From positions 19,008,774 to 19,072,773 of the forward strand of contig NC_092195.1 of NCBI RefSeq assembly GCF_043641665.1: a stretch of DNA of 64,000 bases. The letters are read 5' to 3'. The stretch is from Enoplosus armatus (Eukaryota > Chordata > Actinopteri > Centrarchiformes > Enoplosidae). Under the pieces are notes generated by a model. That model was not told the DNA's origin and did no database searches. It saw only the letters and a list, made by a program, of their open reading frames with translations. The position numbers were made by a program, and so were the translations under genes. Each line of letters begins with the position of its first letter. Within the stretch, counting starts at the first letter, position 1. Below are positions 35,438-47,839 of the stretch, in pieces.

Positions 35438-35599
35438 AATTGCTGGTCTAAAAGCTGTCAGATGTCAAATATTTTAAATTCTTTTATCAAATTGACACTG
35501 AAATTGTGGAATAGTGGAAAATATTTGTTTTTTTGAATTGTAGAGTGTAAACTTACCCCCCTGGTTGATAAAACACACAATTTCCCAGAAACAAGACGG

Positions 35600-35925
35600 C
35601 CACGCTAGCGGCTCTGTGAGGCTGAGAGATAAACCGAAGAATAGGACGAATAGGAAGGAAAGTCATGGGATCACGACTGTTCACTAAGACCATGAATGTC
35701 TCGACCAATTTCTGGCAATCCACACAACACTTTTCCTGCTGGTGGCGCTACAAGAAAAGTGAGGGCGGGGGGGGGGGTCATCAAAGTCATGAGGATTCAC
35801 CCTCTGGACACCATGAATATCTGGACAAAATGTCACTGCAATCAATTCAATTGTAGCTGAGATATTTCCATCTGGACCAAAGTGGTTGCCCGTTCCGACA
35901 GACCAGCAGCCATGATCTCGGTGTT
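35600..35925 (+). repeat. Dispersed teleost repeat with a duplicated core
   Basis: GCTAGCGGCTCTGTGAGGCT, CTGGTGGCGCTACAAGAAAA, CATCAAAGTCATGAGGATTC, ACCCTCTGGACACCATGAAT, GCTGAGATATTTCCATCTGG and ACCAAAGTGG form the order seen in a very common fish repeat. The unit ACCATGAAT.TCT..AC occurs twice, at 35690 and 35810, as expected when related segments lie side by side. A G run (35768-35777) lies between. Confidence 0.8.
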
Positions 35926-36570
35926 CTCCACGGTAGCTACACCCCTGCAAGCCACTTGAAACTCATGTTGAATCGCACAGAACCTTTCTACAAAACCCAA
36001 ACGCAGCGGGAGCTTGGACCTGCAGGTGCATCTCAGCAGTTTTCCAAACTAGTTGTCTTTTTGCAGCTCCAAAAAGAAAAAAAACAAAAAAAAAACAAGC
36101 TGAACGTATCCATCGCAGCTCTCCAAACAGCTTGTACAGCATGTTGCCAGTGTTTTGTAGCCAAGTTGTAGTAAGGTAGCACTCAGACTTCTGACCACCA
36201 GAGAAACGAGGAGCAGTTTGATGGACATTTCTGTGTTTTCTGGAGCCGTGAAAAGGTGGAAGTGCCAACTCCAATATCTTGGCAGCAGGCTGACATGGAG
36301 CTACAGAGGCTTACTGCTGCGTGTTCGATGGTCCCTCAAACTTCAGGGGTTGCTTTAACTAAAACACGTGGGTGGACAGGGAAACCCAATCCTATATGAT
36401 GAGTTTTGAGTCTTCTCAGTTTGAGAGGTCAGAATAAGAGAGGAGAACGGGGTGTTTGGTGTGGCAGATGGTATGTCTGAAATCCACAGCCCTGAGTAAG
36501 AGGAATGTGCTGTGCCAAGTTTTTGTGGTCGTTTTTGTAGCATCTTTTTTTTAGAGAGTTGATTTCTTTC
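35926..36570. other. Non-coding sequence, no gene seen
   Basis: Unique sequence with an A-rich stretch at 36073-36098. The minus frame 35963-36274 is translated from it and has a Phe run; not called. Confidence 0.42.
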
Positions 36571-36579
36571 ATGTTGCCC

Positions 36580-36700
36580 GGTTTAATGCTGCCTTCAAGT
36601 CATCCTGGTAAGCTCCTAGTTGAGACTTCTGAAGTGGTAAATACGACGTGTCACACATTCAAGTGCATTTAGTTGGAAGGACAGCTTCCAAGCAACATTA
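36580..36700 (+). repeat. Dispersed repeat fragment (GCTGCCTTCAAGTCATC type)
   Basis: TTAATGCTGCCTTCAAGTCA, TCCTGGTAAGCTCCTAGTTG and AGTGGTAAATACGACGTGTC resemble a fish repeat beginning GTGCTGCCTTCAAGTCATC and containing AAATACGAC words. Partial match. Confidence 0.55.
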
Positions 36701-38063
36701 GTAAACTGCAGCCTCTGAGTCTCTTATCAACAGCAAGAGGGTGACGTCTAAGCCCCGAAATGTGACAAGTGACGACTTAAGTGAAATTTAAATACATCAA
36801 CGTACAAAATTGAGCTGAGATTCTAAATGCTACGAAAAATAAAACACACCTTTCTGAAAAGCATCTCTGCACCTTTGCTTTTGTTTGTTTTTTTGCATTT
36901 TCTATGACTGAACATTGATGACAGAATAATACTTTAACTAACCTTTTCATTGCCTGGAAATACACAGAGATAAGTAGAGCAATGACACCAGTTATTTATA
37001 GATAAGGATGACCAAACAGAATGCAATAAGAAAATAGTATACTAGTAGTGTAGGCAAATTTAAACCAGTTAGAACAACATACTATTGCGTATTTTTACTG
37101 ACCACAGTTGTTTTTTATTCTACGTCGTTCCGGAGGGCATGGACACTGTATTTTGTACATGTAATTTAATTCATTAAGACATCCCAACCTACAATGCGCT
37201 CGACCAAACAGTGGAGAAAACCATTAAACGGTTAATGAGAATATAAAATCAGTGTGTGATGCAGTCTGTGTGCAAATAACTCTTTTGGTTCATTTTAACC
37301 TGGTTTGAGTGATAGCTGACACTTCCCACAAAGCACCACAGCGTCACAAAAGCTGCTACTTTGGCATCCAAGGGACACAATAATGGACTTTCAAATACCT
37401 TCCTGCAGTGGCCACATCCTTCTGTCTCTGTTAATGAACACAATGACCCATCAGCCATGCCCCTCACTACAGATGCTTAGTGAGAAGGGAAAAGAGTTGT
37501 CGTGTTAATGATTAAGACGATGAAAAGGAGAAAGGAGAGGAAGGGGGAGAAACAAATAGCGAAAAAAGAAGATCTGAATGTGGAAAATCTCTATTCTCTA
37601 AAGGAGAGTGGGCTCAGCTATGCGCCCGTCATCAGGGAACAACGCGGTGCAATGAAACTCGGCATCAGCCACCAGAGAGAGAGGACATATTGCCGGAGCC
37701 TGAAACAAACAAACCAGCAACATGTGAGCTGAGGTGGGGTTTCATTAAGACTGTAACAGCTGGCTTTAATGCCTACACATCTCTCAAATGAGCTTAAAGG
37801 GTACTTCGGAAAGCAAGATCCCAGTCACTCACGAGATGTGAGTGATGTCCTCCGAGTAAAGCCACATCAGATTGAACAGAACGAAGACTGTTTGCTTCCA
37901 TCAGTCAAACTCAGCTGAGGGTCAGACGCATCTCGCCCGGTGGGACGAGGGTTAAAAGGAAACTCCTTCTAAAATGATGTTTTACCTTTGGGGTAAGGTC
38001 AAGCTGCTTAGATTAGGGTGAATGTGTGCAGCTCGTGTGTGATGGTGGTGGTGTGTGTCTGAA
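36701..38063. other. Non-coding sequence, no gene seen
   Basis: Unique sequence. Positions 37590-37830 are regulatory-looking but carry no decisive signal. The Lys/Glu-rich frame at 37502-37732 is not supported by splice sites. Confidence 0.4.
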
Positions 38064-38084
38064 GGGGGGGGGGGGGGGGGGGGG
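38064..38084 (+). repeat. 21-base G run
   Basis: Unbroken G homopolymer, directly visible. Prone to quadruplex formation and sequencing error. Confidence 0.95.
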
Positions 38085-38337
38085 TCCCTCAGAGAGCGAA
38101 TGAGTGAAACAAGTGATTACCTACCTCCAGGCCCTGTTGTAAAATGTCACCCCTCTGAGAAATGGGTCTGTGTTGGGTGACCTGTAAACTCTGACATCAT
38201 ATGCTGTTATTGCAGTTGGGCAATGTTTTGGTTTTTTTTCTAAAATGAGGGATATTGAACTCCTTTCTCTATTTCATTCTTTAGTTTTTCTTCCTCCACA
38301 CCCTCCTGTGTCTGGCTCCAGCCTCATAAACTCAACC

Positions 38338-38402
38338 AACCAAGCTCCGTTACTCCTGCGCTCTACCTGGTGAGCTACCAGGGCGCTCTATCCAGCTGTT
38401 TT
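38338..38402 (-). repeat. tRNA-like SINE head fragment
   Basis: On the minus strand the sequence reads AGAGCGCCCTGGTAGCTCAC then CAGGTAGAGCGCAGGAGTA. TGGTAGCTCACCAGGTAGAGCG resembles a tRNA 5' end with an A-box. There is no anticodon arm, B-box or acceptor pairing within the expected distance, so it is a decayed tRNA-derived SINE head, not a tRNA gene. Confidence 0.42.
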
Positions 38403-40344
38403 CAATATATGCCTAACATTAAAACATAAAATGAGGTGAACATTTCAGTAGAGTTGTGGCTCCTGGGACATTTTGGGCTCTAAAATAGAGAAAGACAAGT
38501 ATACTCCTCCTTTGTATACTCTCAAAAACACAAAATGATGTCATCTGGTCCAAGATGGGATCAAACTGAATACAAGTTTATGAACATAATCTCAGGACAC
38601 AACCACCTCTCAAGAGAGTCTCACATGTTGCAAACATGCCTGAAATCTGCGACGCCAAGCTGTCGTCAACCTGTACAGCACAATCGGGTAAATTAGCCAT
38701 GAAACGTCTCATTTAGGTGTCAAATGTTCAAAAGTAAGAGCTTCACAGGCCAAATGTGCATCACAGTGAAACAAACAATTTAAGTAACTACAGGAGAAAC
38801 ATACCAAGAGTGGGAGATCTTTGTTTCCTGACACCTAGCCAAGGCTTTCAAAGGCAGATATAGAGCCCTGATATTAAAGTGAAGTCCTGTGATTATTTCA
38901 TAATCAGGCCAAAGTAATCAGAATAATATCTGACTGTGATTTTGAAGTGGCAAAAAAAAAATCACAGTTGGAAATATTGAACAAGCCACTCTGAAAATCA
39001 CACAACCTCACTCACACACGTAAACAGTTTTGATTGACCGGCTCAAAAGCGCTGCTTGATTTTTAATCCCCGGAGGTAACATCTAATGTTGCTGCCCTCT
39101 GTGAGTAATTTGCTGATTAAACTGATGTGAACACACAATTCCACCGTTGAAGCCCGGGATCAGAGTCATTCTCTGATCTCAATACAGGGTCACCTCGTGA
39201 AAAAGGCTACAAGCCACCCTTGTAGCTGCTGAAACCTCTCACTGTTGCACTCCTTCAGCCTCAGCTTCCATCTTCCATCCCCTTTGCTCCCAGTCAAACA
39301 GTTCCTTCCCAAACCAATACTACCACAAGGATATCTGCTTCCTCTGATCTATTCGCCTCCCCATCCCCAGCCTGAGCTACACATGCACACGATGTGTTGT
39401 GGCCCTTTGACACCAAACACAAAGGGACCACAACCTAAACCCTGTTCTAGGCCTCTTCCTCAGGCTGTGGATTTACTCTGTCGAAGTCTGTCCCATCGGA
39501 GGTAAGCAAGAGCCTATCATGAATTTAAACTACTTCTTTCTTCTCACCTTAAGCTGCGATGACTCCTCAGTATGAGAGCTTACAATACTAACAGAGCTTT
39601 TGCAAGAATATTCCCTTAACTAACACACTCTTTGGACGGAGATCTCGCTGTTTGCTGGTGTGTTTCACTGCAGGCTCAGATATAGCAGCATTTCTGACAT
39701 TATGTTTTGCACTAATGGCAGAGGTTGCCTCAGGCCAGCTTTTTAAAAGGTTGTGGTGTTATGTTCAATGCATTACTTCCTGGTATCTGAGATGACCTGG
39801 AACACCTCCAGCAGTTAACAGCTGATGGCTGGCTCCTGCTGGAGATCCTTATAAAACACACTCACTCAGCTGCAGCTGTGTTTTCAGCAACCAATTATTT
39901 TCACCTTCCACATTTCTCTCATAATAAAAACTGATTTGATTTTTCTCGTTACACATTCTTTGGGACTCCTTTACACTGTATCCCCCGAGCTTTGGTTGCA
40001 ACACTTCCGCATCCTTACATCTCCCCGAGCAAACATTTTGATGGCGAACAGCTGTTGATACGACAGGTGTTTAAAAATAGCAAATATAGGCGTGTGAAGG
40101 CGCTCTGAGCCTGAAAAATATGACTGATTTAAAAATATTATTAAATGTTTATAACCTGATAAAAGCAACATGAGGTAAAAGGAAAATATAAGTCATGAGT
40201 CATCTCCACAGGACTGGTTTGTTTGAAATGCTTATGCTAAGTAATTACTAAGTAAAAAGTATTTTGCATCTTTTAGCACAATATGCTCCATATTATCTCC
40301 CATATTATCTCCTTTAGTTTATTTCACAAACTCTTGCCCTATGA
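38403..40344. other. Non-coding sequence, no gene supported
   Basis: Unique sequence. The frame 39245-39505 (Pro/Leu-rich, followed by GGTAAGC at 39501) was inspected. Its acceptor side is weak and the peptide looks random, so it is not called. An A run lies at 38953-38961. Confidence 0.4.
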
Positions 40345-40565
40345 CGCCCTGAGGTGGTCTTAAGGTTAACAAGATGATTAACATGACAGAAGAGAAGAAG
40401 AAGAAAACAAAACATATTTCTGCTTCACAAAATTTGGATTATTTTTTCTTATTTTCTCTGACTCGCTTCTTGTGAAACACTGACAGTTCTACTTTCTTCA
40501 GGGCTCTGAAAATTATTCAGATGAAACAATCTAATCTGTGGTTCAGCTGCTTAAAGCTAATTTCC
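40345..40565 (+). repeat. Dispersed teleost repeat, second copy
   Basis: GGTTAACAAGATGATTAACA, ATTTCTGCTTCACAAAATTT, TTATTTTCTCTGACTCGC, TTCTTGTGAAACACTGACAG and GGGCTCTGAAAATTATTCAG then ATGAAACAATC align in order with the family at 33571-33865. The 5' CACAACCTGGGG end is missing here. Confidence 0.68.
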
Positions 40566-41223
40566 ATCCACTTGTTTTTATGCATATTTTCGATTTCTGC
40601 CAAAAAAAGGACGAGCGGAAGCACTAAAGATCAGAAAAAGACGTGTAAATATTGTTGAAATGCTGTTACACTTGGCTGAGGTGAAAACGAGAAGGTGTCG
40701 TAAAGGATGATATAACATGTGCTTCAAATACACGTTAACGTTGCGGTATCTGCTTCAGCGTCTTCTTCTGTGCCACCCACCATCACATAGCTCCCAAGCA
40801 CCAGGGAACACGTACAACATATTTTCAGGTCGAATAATGGATCGATCAACTGATTGTTTCAACTCTAACTGATTTATATTTTGCTGTGCTGAAATTTCAC
40901 AAATCAAAGAAAGAAAAACTTCAGACATGTGCGACCTGTGAGAAGACATTGCTTCATCTTCAAATGTCACAAGACAATCACAGCCCTGTGGTCCCCCTGC
41001 CCCTGCTACGGTTGCCATGCCTCCCTCCCTCCCACCCTCCCTCCCTGTGACGCAGGGCCACGTGAGAGACCGTCCCTGTGGCCAGGGACCGGGGAAGTCA
41101 GATTGATTAAACAAGCTGCCGGCATAATGTGATCATGTATCAGTCAGCCCACACGTTTAGCTCCGTAATTCTTTCTTCACGGCAGCCTGTCTCCTCTCCA
41201 GCTTTGGCCTTTTGAAGTTGAGA
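40566..41223. other. Non-coding sequence, no gene seen
   Basis: Unique sequence with a CCTC-rich stretch at 41018-41046. Frames over it are artefacts. Confidence 0.45.
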
Positions 41224-41515
41224 TCTCACAACCCCCCCCCCCTCCTTCCCTTCCCCTCCACCCCCCTCCCCCCCCTCCGCTTCTATCCTCCTCCTCATCC
41301 ATCCGTCCATTCTTCCGGCTCCATCATCCTCATCCAATGTGTCCCTCTGTCCATCCCGTCCTCCAGCGCTCCTTCGCCCTTAATAACTCCTCTCACCCTG
41401 TCCGTCCTGACCTCCAGCGTTCCTTCGCCCTCGATAACTCCCCTCTCCCCATCCGTCTGTCCCTCTCACGCCGCTTCCTCCCATCATTAGGCGTTTTACC
41501 CCGCTCCCTTCCCCT
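41224..41515. repeat. Pyrimidine-rich low-complexity block
   Basis: C/T-dominated with C runs at 41231-41240 and 41262-41276. An internal near-repeat (CCTCCAGCGYTCCTTCGCCC at 41360 and 41411) with period about 51 marks two minisatellite copies. Pro/Ser-rich frames here are not genes. Confidence 0.8.
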
Positions 41516-41517
41516 CC

Positions 41518-41640
41518 TCTATCAGCTGGCTGTGAAGCTGAGTGTTGCTTTGCTAATGGCACTCCAAGGGAGCGCGGAGATATTACTGTTGGCTTTAATT
41601 AAAGACATTAAAGGGCTGGAAAGACACAGAGCCCCCGGGA
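41518..41640. promoter_or_regulatory. Candidate conserved non-coding element
   Basis: A sharply bounded non-repetitive island inside otherwise C/T-rich sequence: GCTGGCTGTGAAGCTGAGTG, TTGCTTTGCTAATGGCACTC, TTGGCTTTAATTAAAGACAT and TAAAGGGCTGGAAAGACAC. The palindromic TTTAATTAAA and TAATGG words suit homeodomain proteins. Keeping a complex sequence between degenerate flanks suggests constraint; that is inference. Confidence 0.4.
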
Positions 41641-42000
41641 TGATGTGTTCTTTTCTCACACCTCCCGAAATACCTCTCTCGTCTCTTCTCTCTCCATCAC
41701 TTTTCCTTCTCTTCCCTTTGCTGTTGCTCATTTGATTCCTTTCTTCTCGTGTTGAATCACCACCTCCCCTTTTCCCCCCCTACGCCTACTCTTACTCTCA
41801 CTTCCTTCCTGTTTTCTGGCTTCCTCTGATGTGTATTTCTTTCTCTTACTCAACCCCCCTCCTTTCTATTTTTTATTTCTCTTGCGTTAAGTATTTTTTT
41901 CCCTCTTCGTCTTTACCTCCCTCTCTGTCATCATATCTTTCTTTGCCTCTCTACACAGAGCATGCCACCCCCCCCCCCCCCCTCCCCTGTCTCCTTCTTG
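41641..42000. repeat. Pyrimidine-rich low-complexity block
   Basis: C/T-dominated sequence with a C run at 41968-41982. No coding content. Confidence 0.8.
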
Positions 42001-42203
42001 TCACCTGATGACTTGTGAATATCTTCATTAGTTTTCAACTCTGTAACTTTGTTTACCAGAAACCCGTGTGGCAGAGGGCGAGCACTGATCATTTAAATTT
42101 AGATACTGAAGGAATCTGGCATAGATTTTAAAACTGATTTGAGTGCGTGTTTTTTGTGCATTTTCTCTAATTGCTTATAGACCAAACAGCCTCATTTACT
42201 TAT

Positions 42204-42207
<4 letters not shown>

Positions 42208-42240
<33 letters not shown>
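42208..42240. repeat. (GT)n microsatellite
   Basis: About 16 GT units, directly visible. Confidence 0.96.
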
Positions 42241-42241
<1 letters not shown>

Positions 42242-43453
42242 CTTTTATTGTGTCTCAGACTGCTTTCAAACATGTGCTGCAAGCAAACAGGATTGGACAT
42301 CATGTCGCAATGCATTCTGGGTGAGGTTATTTTCGGCAGGATTGAGGTGCATTAACATTATCATAATATATATAAGAGTGATGTTTTTTTATTTTATTTG
42401 ATGCATTGCTTTTAATGCCGAATGTACAAGAACACACAATCTATTAAGAACTGGTTGTGGACTCTGTTTCACAAATTCCTTATTGCCCATATCAAGACAA
42501 AAATGCTGGCAGATGTTTTAACTTCACCAATATCTAAAGCTGATTGTTTACAGGTGTTAATATCGAGGAAATGTACCAAGCGATGTGCATTTATGCCTTC
42601 TTTCTAAATCACAGAAGTTGAACAATTTTAAAACAAAGGTTCACTGTCAGAAGACATTAAATCACTTTTGAAAGTATGTTAAGTAACACTAGAGAGGAAT
42701 TCAGCATTATATCACTTGGAAAGAAGTCTCATTTCTGCCTACTCTACCTCTTTGTCTACTAACATATAACATTAACATACTGTAACGGTCGAAATTCTGA
42801 AATGTACCTTTAAGACATAATGTGTTGCCTAGATACAAGAGAACTCGCCTCATATTTCTTGTTTTTGGTTGTGCAGCTCACCTGCTAAGGATGAATATTG
42901 ATGAGCTCCTGTTTACTTTTGCCTCTCAACTGAAGTGTAACGTTTGGTTTATGTGTGGCCTCTGTTGTGATCATGTATGATAAAACAGTAGCCGTACAAC
43001 CGGGCTTGGTAAGGTCGATATGTGTGGTAGTAATAAACGAGGAAAATGTGAGAGTGGGAATTGGCTGACATTGTGACATTAACACATTGTGAAGGCCTAT
43101 TTCTTGTTATTTCTTTAATTCTGGCCTGCTGGATTCAAACCGGGACACTGCAGTTAGCTGGTGCATGTCATAAACCACAGAACATTTGTGGAACACAATG
43201 CAAATAAAGCAGAATGTGTTGATAAGTTGCAGGCGACAGTGTATTGGTGGGTGGCAGCGAACAAGGCTGTGCAAAAAGTTCCACAAAGCAGCAATCAAAG
43301 CTAAATGTAACACTTCTTCTTTTCTTTTTTTTTCCTGCAAATCTGCCATTTTGTCTGTGGGAACACAGCAGATTTGATTTCATTTTGAGTGGATTGCCAG
43401 CTTTAGTGTGTAAATGAACCAAAAAATGGAGCCGAACAGATGTAAGTGTATTT

Positions 43454-43458
<5 letters not shown>
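42241..43458. other. Non-coding sequence, no gene seen
   Basis: AT-rich unique sequence; no supported feature. Confidence 0.45.

Positions 43459-43514
<56 letters not shown>
43459..43514. repeat. (TG)n microsatellite
   Basis: 28 TG units without interruption. Its complement, a CA array of similar length, lies 92 bp further on. Confidence 0.98.
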
Positions 43515-43516
<2 letters not shown>

Positions 43517-43603
43517 TTGGAGGAAGTTTGTGACTAAATGCACTCAACAAGCACACAAACACAAAAACTCTAAGGGGGTTGCGTTCAAGACTGGTGCACT
43601 GCT

Positions 43604-43605
<2 letters not shown>

Positions 43606-43665
<60 letters not shown>
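43606..43665. repeat. (AC)n microsatellite
   Basis: 30 AC units without interruption, complementary to the TG array at 43459-43514. Frames through both (Val-Cys and Thr-His repeats) are artefacts. Confidence 0.98.
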
Positions 43666-43667
<2 letters not shown>

Positions 43668-43669
43668 CT

Positions 43670-43812
43670 TTGCCAGGAAAGTTGTGCACTTCAAGGCGTT
43701 GATTAGTCTGGCTGGTGGAGCTTCCCTGCATCTCCATTTAGTCATTATTGAAGGCACATCTGCTCTCTATGAGCTGGCTCCTGTTTATATCCCCATTATA
43801 GCCCCACAATGC
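43670..43812. promoter_or_regulatory. Candidate conserved non-coding element
   Basis: A compact complex segment between CA arrays: CACTTCAAGGCGTTGATTAG, CATCTCCATTTAGTCATTAT and TGTTTATATCCCCATTATAG. No coding frame with support. Regulatory role is inferred. Confidence 0.28.
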
Positions 43813-43916
43813 ACAAGTACACACACACACAGGGATGCACACACACCTTGACAGACCTGAAAGCAGGCACGTATTCACGTCGACACACACGCAGACATTC
43901 CCGCGAGCTGATGTCT

Positions 43917-43937
43917 ACACACACACACACACACACA
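43917..43937. repeat. (AC)n microsatellite
   Basis: About 10 AC units; shorter CA stretches flank it (43821, 43882). Confidence 0.93.
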
Positions 43938-44288
43938 TGCATACATGCACTTCCAAACCCACACACCTCAAGGAGAATCACAATGGGAGAGAGGCACTTT
44001 CCGATCATCTCACATCAGCTCAACACCCCTCCATAAATAGAAAAACCGGCTCAGCACCGCAGGGAAGGAAACAACATTTGGAGAACAGATTAAAGTGGGG
44101 GTTTTTGGGGTGGAGGTGTGTGTGTGTGTGCGGTATTGTTTCATAGAGTGGCGTATTACCTTGTGTACGTTCATCAAAAGAGGTTCCTGGGTCAAAGAGT
44201 GATGAAACAATCCACTTTCATTTCCTGATACACTATATACCGTGTGTGGGTCTGCAGAGGTATGTCTGACTGTGTCAAAACTACTTAT

Positions 44289-44290
<2 letters not shown>

Positions 44291-44324
<34 letters not shown>

Positions 44325-44333
44325 GTGTGTGTG
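44291..44333. repeat. (GT)n microsatellite, interrupted
   Basis: About 20 GT units with GC interruptions near 44319 and 44333. Confidence 0.95.
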
Positions 44334-47300
44334 CGTGAACGAATGAGAAAGACTGAGTCACCCTCTGGCTTGCCATCCTTATCCCTGGCATCCTGTTCCC
44401 TGTTTAGCCCCACGGCAGTGACAATGAGAAGTCCTCTCGATTCAATCAAACAGACAACATGAAGGGAAAACAGAAAAGAAACGCAGAAAACAATTAACTT
44501 TGACAGAGAAAGGAGCGACGGGGGGAGCCAGACAGTTTAGGTGGAATTGGAGAGGGGACTGAGGGAGTAAATAAGAAAGAAAAGGAGAGAGAGAGAGATG
44601 AGGGAGGTAGATTGAAAGGCAAGATGAGCGGTACTGATATATCCTGTAATGCTTACTTAAAGCTAATGTAATGTATTCTGACTACTTTCCTGTGGTCACA
44701 GATCCCTTTGCCATGTTTGAGGGATAAAGGTGCTCAAGAGAAAAAGTGACAAATTACAAAAAATGATTGTAACCATTTGCACACAAACACAAATGTTCCT
44801 CCGAGCTGCATTTTACAAAGAACAGCTGCAGCTCCTTAAATAGCCTTCAGAGTTAAGAACTCCTCTAATCCTCTTTTCCATAACGATCTGGACCCAGAAT
44901 GCATGTTAGAGGTGACATGATGGAGGACAGTTTTGTATTTCATTGGCAAACATGTTTTTGTTTGGTGAGTTATGCAGTTTGTTCGTGTCAGTTGTATCTG
45001 AAAATCGTTCACCAAGGCCAACAGTTTTTCAAGTTCTTCAAGTTTTTCAAGTGGACGTTTTTCAATGTGAGTGTAAAAATAAGAAGCTAAAATCACTTGG
45101 CCAAAGCTCGACAGAAGATTTTGTACTCACGCGTTACATTTCCATCGGCCGCTTACAACATGGATGCTCACGCTGAAAGTAAACAATTGACAATATGAAT
45201 AAAGCAGAATTACTTTGTGCAACTCTTTGAACAGAATTCAAGAAAAAGAAAAGCAGAAGAATATGGACCCGAATATGAGAAAGACTTTAAGGTCTGCCTG
45301 TTTTATTTCTATCGCAGCACAGTCTCAGTCCAGAGTACAGTTGGCCACAAGCTGTAAAATACTTTTACTGCATTAATATGAAAACAATCACTATAGTTTG
45401 TAATGTATAGTTTGACAGCAGCCATGTGTGCAATCAGATCTCAAACTGCAAGACAGCTGACCAACCTTTCAGACAAGCTAGAAATCCATCCGATCGCCCA
45501 ACAAGAGCATCATTCCAGCGTTTAATGAACGTCAAACCACAGCTAATCTGGCGGAAACTTCCAACTTTTCTGATTTCAACTTAGGATGACACAATTATTA
45601 AAGTCTGAATTTAAAACTGAATTGCTGAAGCTCTCTCTGCATTAGTAATGCCAACATTTTGCCCATGCACACTGGTTATTTCAGTCAGTAAAATTATTCT
45701 CTAGGGGGGTTGATATAATCAAGGGACCTACCACAAGTAAAAACCACAGTCACACTCGCATTAAGTGCCTGTTGAGGCTGGTCTGAATCCCTAATTTTCA
45801 AAACACAAAAACTGTGCCTGAATGCATGAATCTACTTGTTTTGTTTATATTCTCTTATTAAATTTTTCCTCTTTTCCCTGTAGAATTCTTTCCCTCTTTG
45901 TGCGGCGATAACACAATGTCCCAACAGGGTTTCATCCAATCTAAAGAGTGACGCTGGCCTTCCCTGCCACGAGCTATATGGCTCTCATAAGAAAAATGTC
46001 AGAATTTGCACCAGACGCAGATATGGGCAGAATTTCTCTCTCTCTGAGCTTGGAGTTAAGGTAAATCCAACAGACGTTTGCTAGCATATTGAATAGAAAA
46101 AAGTCCCTGATATCTTCATTCTGCACTGGATCAAATTTTCAGGGTCCTGAGGTAAGAAAGACCAGACCAGCAGACGTCCTCTGATGATACTAATGCTGTC
46201 CTGAGAGGGATTAAGAAGAAAAAAGCAGGGCGGGAGAGATACGCGATGGAGGAGGGAGGACAAGCTGAAGGTACTTAATTTAACATGAGAGGCAGCATGT
46301 AATATTCATAAGTGATGTATTTTTCTGAATGTAGCTGGTAGTTTGACAGCAGTTCATCCGCACAGGAGAAGTAGGTATTCCTTCGCAATCTGTTAAATTG
46401 ATGCCACCCGTCAGTGTATCCAGTTATACCGACTGATTTAGAGCTTTTTACCTACGACAAATTACCATCCAAGTGTGGCCGAGTCAATTTAAGAACGGCA
46501 GCAGCTTATATGTATATCAGAAATCACCACTGCGAGACTGCTTAATTGTTTCCAATCAGAAAAACAAGTTGACAACGGCGTCAGTTCTCAAGACAAACAG
46601 TCAGATTTACAAGTGCTGTGTCCATATGTGCGCAGCATCATGTCTCAGCAGCACTGGTGGAGAGCCATCTTGACAATTTACACATTTCCCGCAGCACACA
46701 GTCAAAGTGCAAGAGCAACAGGACCTCACATACTGTCCAGTGCACAGACAGGTGAACGCCTCAGTAGTGAAAATTGACCAGAGGAACGCAGAGGACAGCA
46801 AGAGTTCACTTTAGCTACAGTCTTCATTTTTCCCTTTTGAAAGTTACAGCCAACTTATAATACAAAGAGACTCTTTAGGCGGCGCTTCAGTGGCATCGCA
46901 GCTCCCGCTCTTTCATCTCTGAACACTCGGCTGCCTACTGACACAACCTTAGAGGAATACAGTGTAAGAGGGGTGCTGACGGGGTTCAGCTGCCGTTTGT
47001 TGTCTCATTAGGCTGCTTCTTGCGTCTCTGTCTCCCGACCAGCGCTTCGCCTTGGCACAACAGAAAGCAGACTCTCCCTATCAGTCTCCATCATCCGAGA
47101 TCCAAGATATATGATATGTGAGTCATAGTTTTTTCTTTTACTTCGTTTCCCTTTCTTGTCAGAGTTGTTAGACGTGCATTAAGTTCACTGTTATAAGTGC
47201 TTCCCTGTAGACCGCAATATCACTGCATGGTGCTGATTGTTCATCATTTTCAACTCAACAATTACTTCACCAAACTGACATTTCTCACTTTCTAGAACTT

Positions 47301-47839
47301 TCTAGAACTTTGTAGATTACAGGATTTGCTTTGTTAAGGGACATTATTTAGGAGGAGTAGACTAGTAAATAAAGGCTGGTCAATTTCCATCCTCAACCAG
47401 CGGATTACTGCACAGGCACAATCATAAAATCATATGTTCTGCATATATGTCACCTTTAAAACCACCACTGCTATCATAGCGAAGCGGCAACGTCTTCTAT
47501 AAATTAGCAAAAAGGTAGTCGATGGAAACATTCACTGATGTAACATTTTACTTTGCCAAAGTTTCACAATTTTGCTCGACGTTTTAATGACAGAGGGCCA
47601 GCGGTCCATTATACGTCATCTTACTTTTAAAGTGCTTGAGTGCCTTGAAAAGCAATGTAGAAGTGCAGAAATGTTTTAATCTTGTGGCTCCTTTATGTTG
47701 TGGATTAGATTCAAGGCTCAACAGACCAAAGCTGCTTCTGTGATGCCATTACCAGCTTTTACGATGTGCATTGATTATGAGGCATTGTGCTTCCTCCCTG
47801 CTTACCGTAAATTTCAAAAGATGGTTAACGGCTTACAGT
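44334..47839. other. Non-coding sequence, no gene seen
   Basis: Long unique stretch. Positions 44560-44600 are GA-rich. Positions 45880-46080 and 46890-47110 have the complex, frame-poor texture of the candidate elements elsewhere but no decisive mark. A direct duplication CTTTCTAGAA sits at 47290-47310. No exon found. Confidence 0.42.

Noticed and set aside
39245..39505. Pro/Leu-rich frame ending at a GGTAAGC donor-like site
   Set aside because: The acceptor side is weak, the peptide has no fold-like character and no neighbour exon is visible.
43380..43757. Frames with Val-Cys and Thr-His repeats on both strands
   Set aside because: They are direct translations of the TG and AC arrays at 43459-43665.
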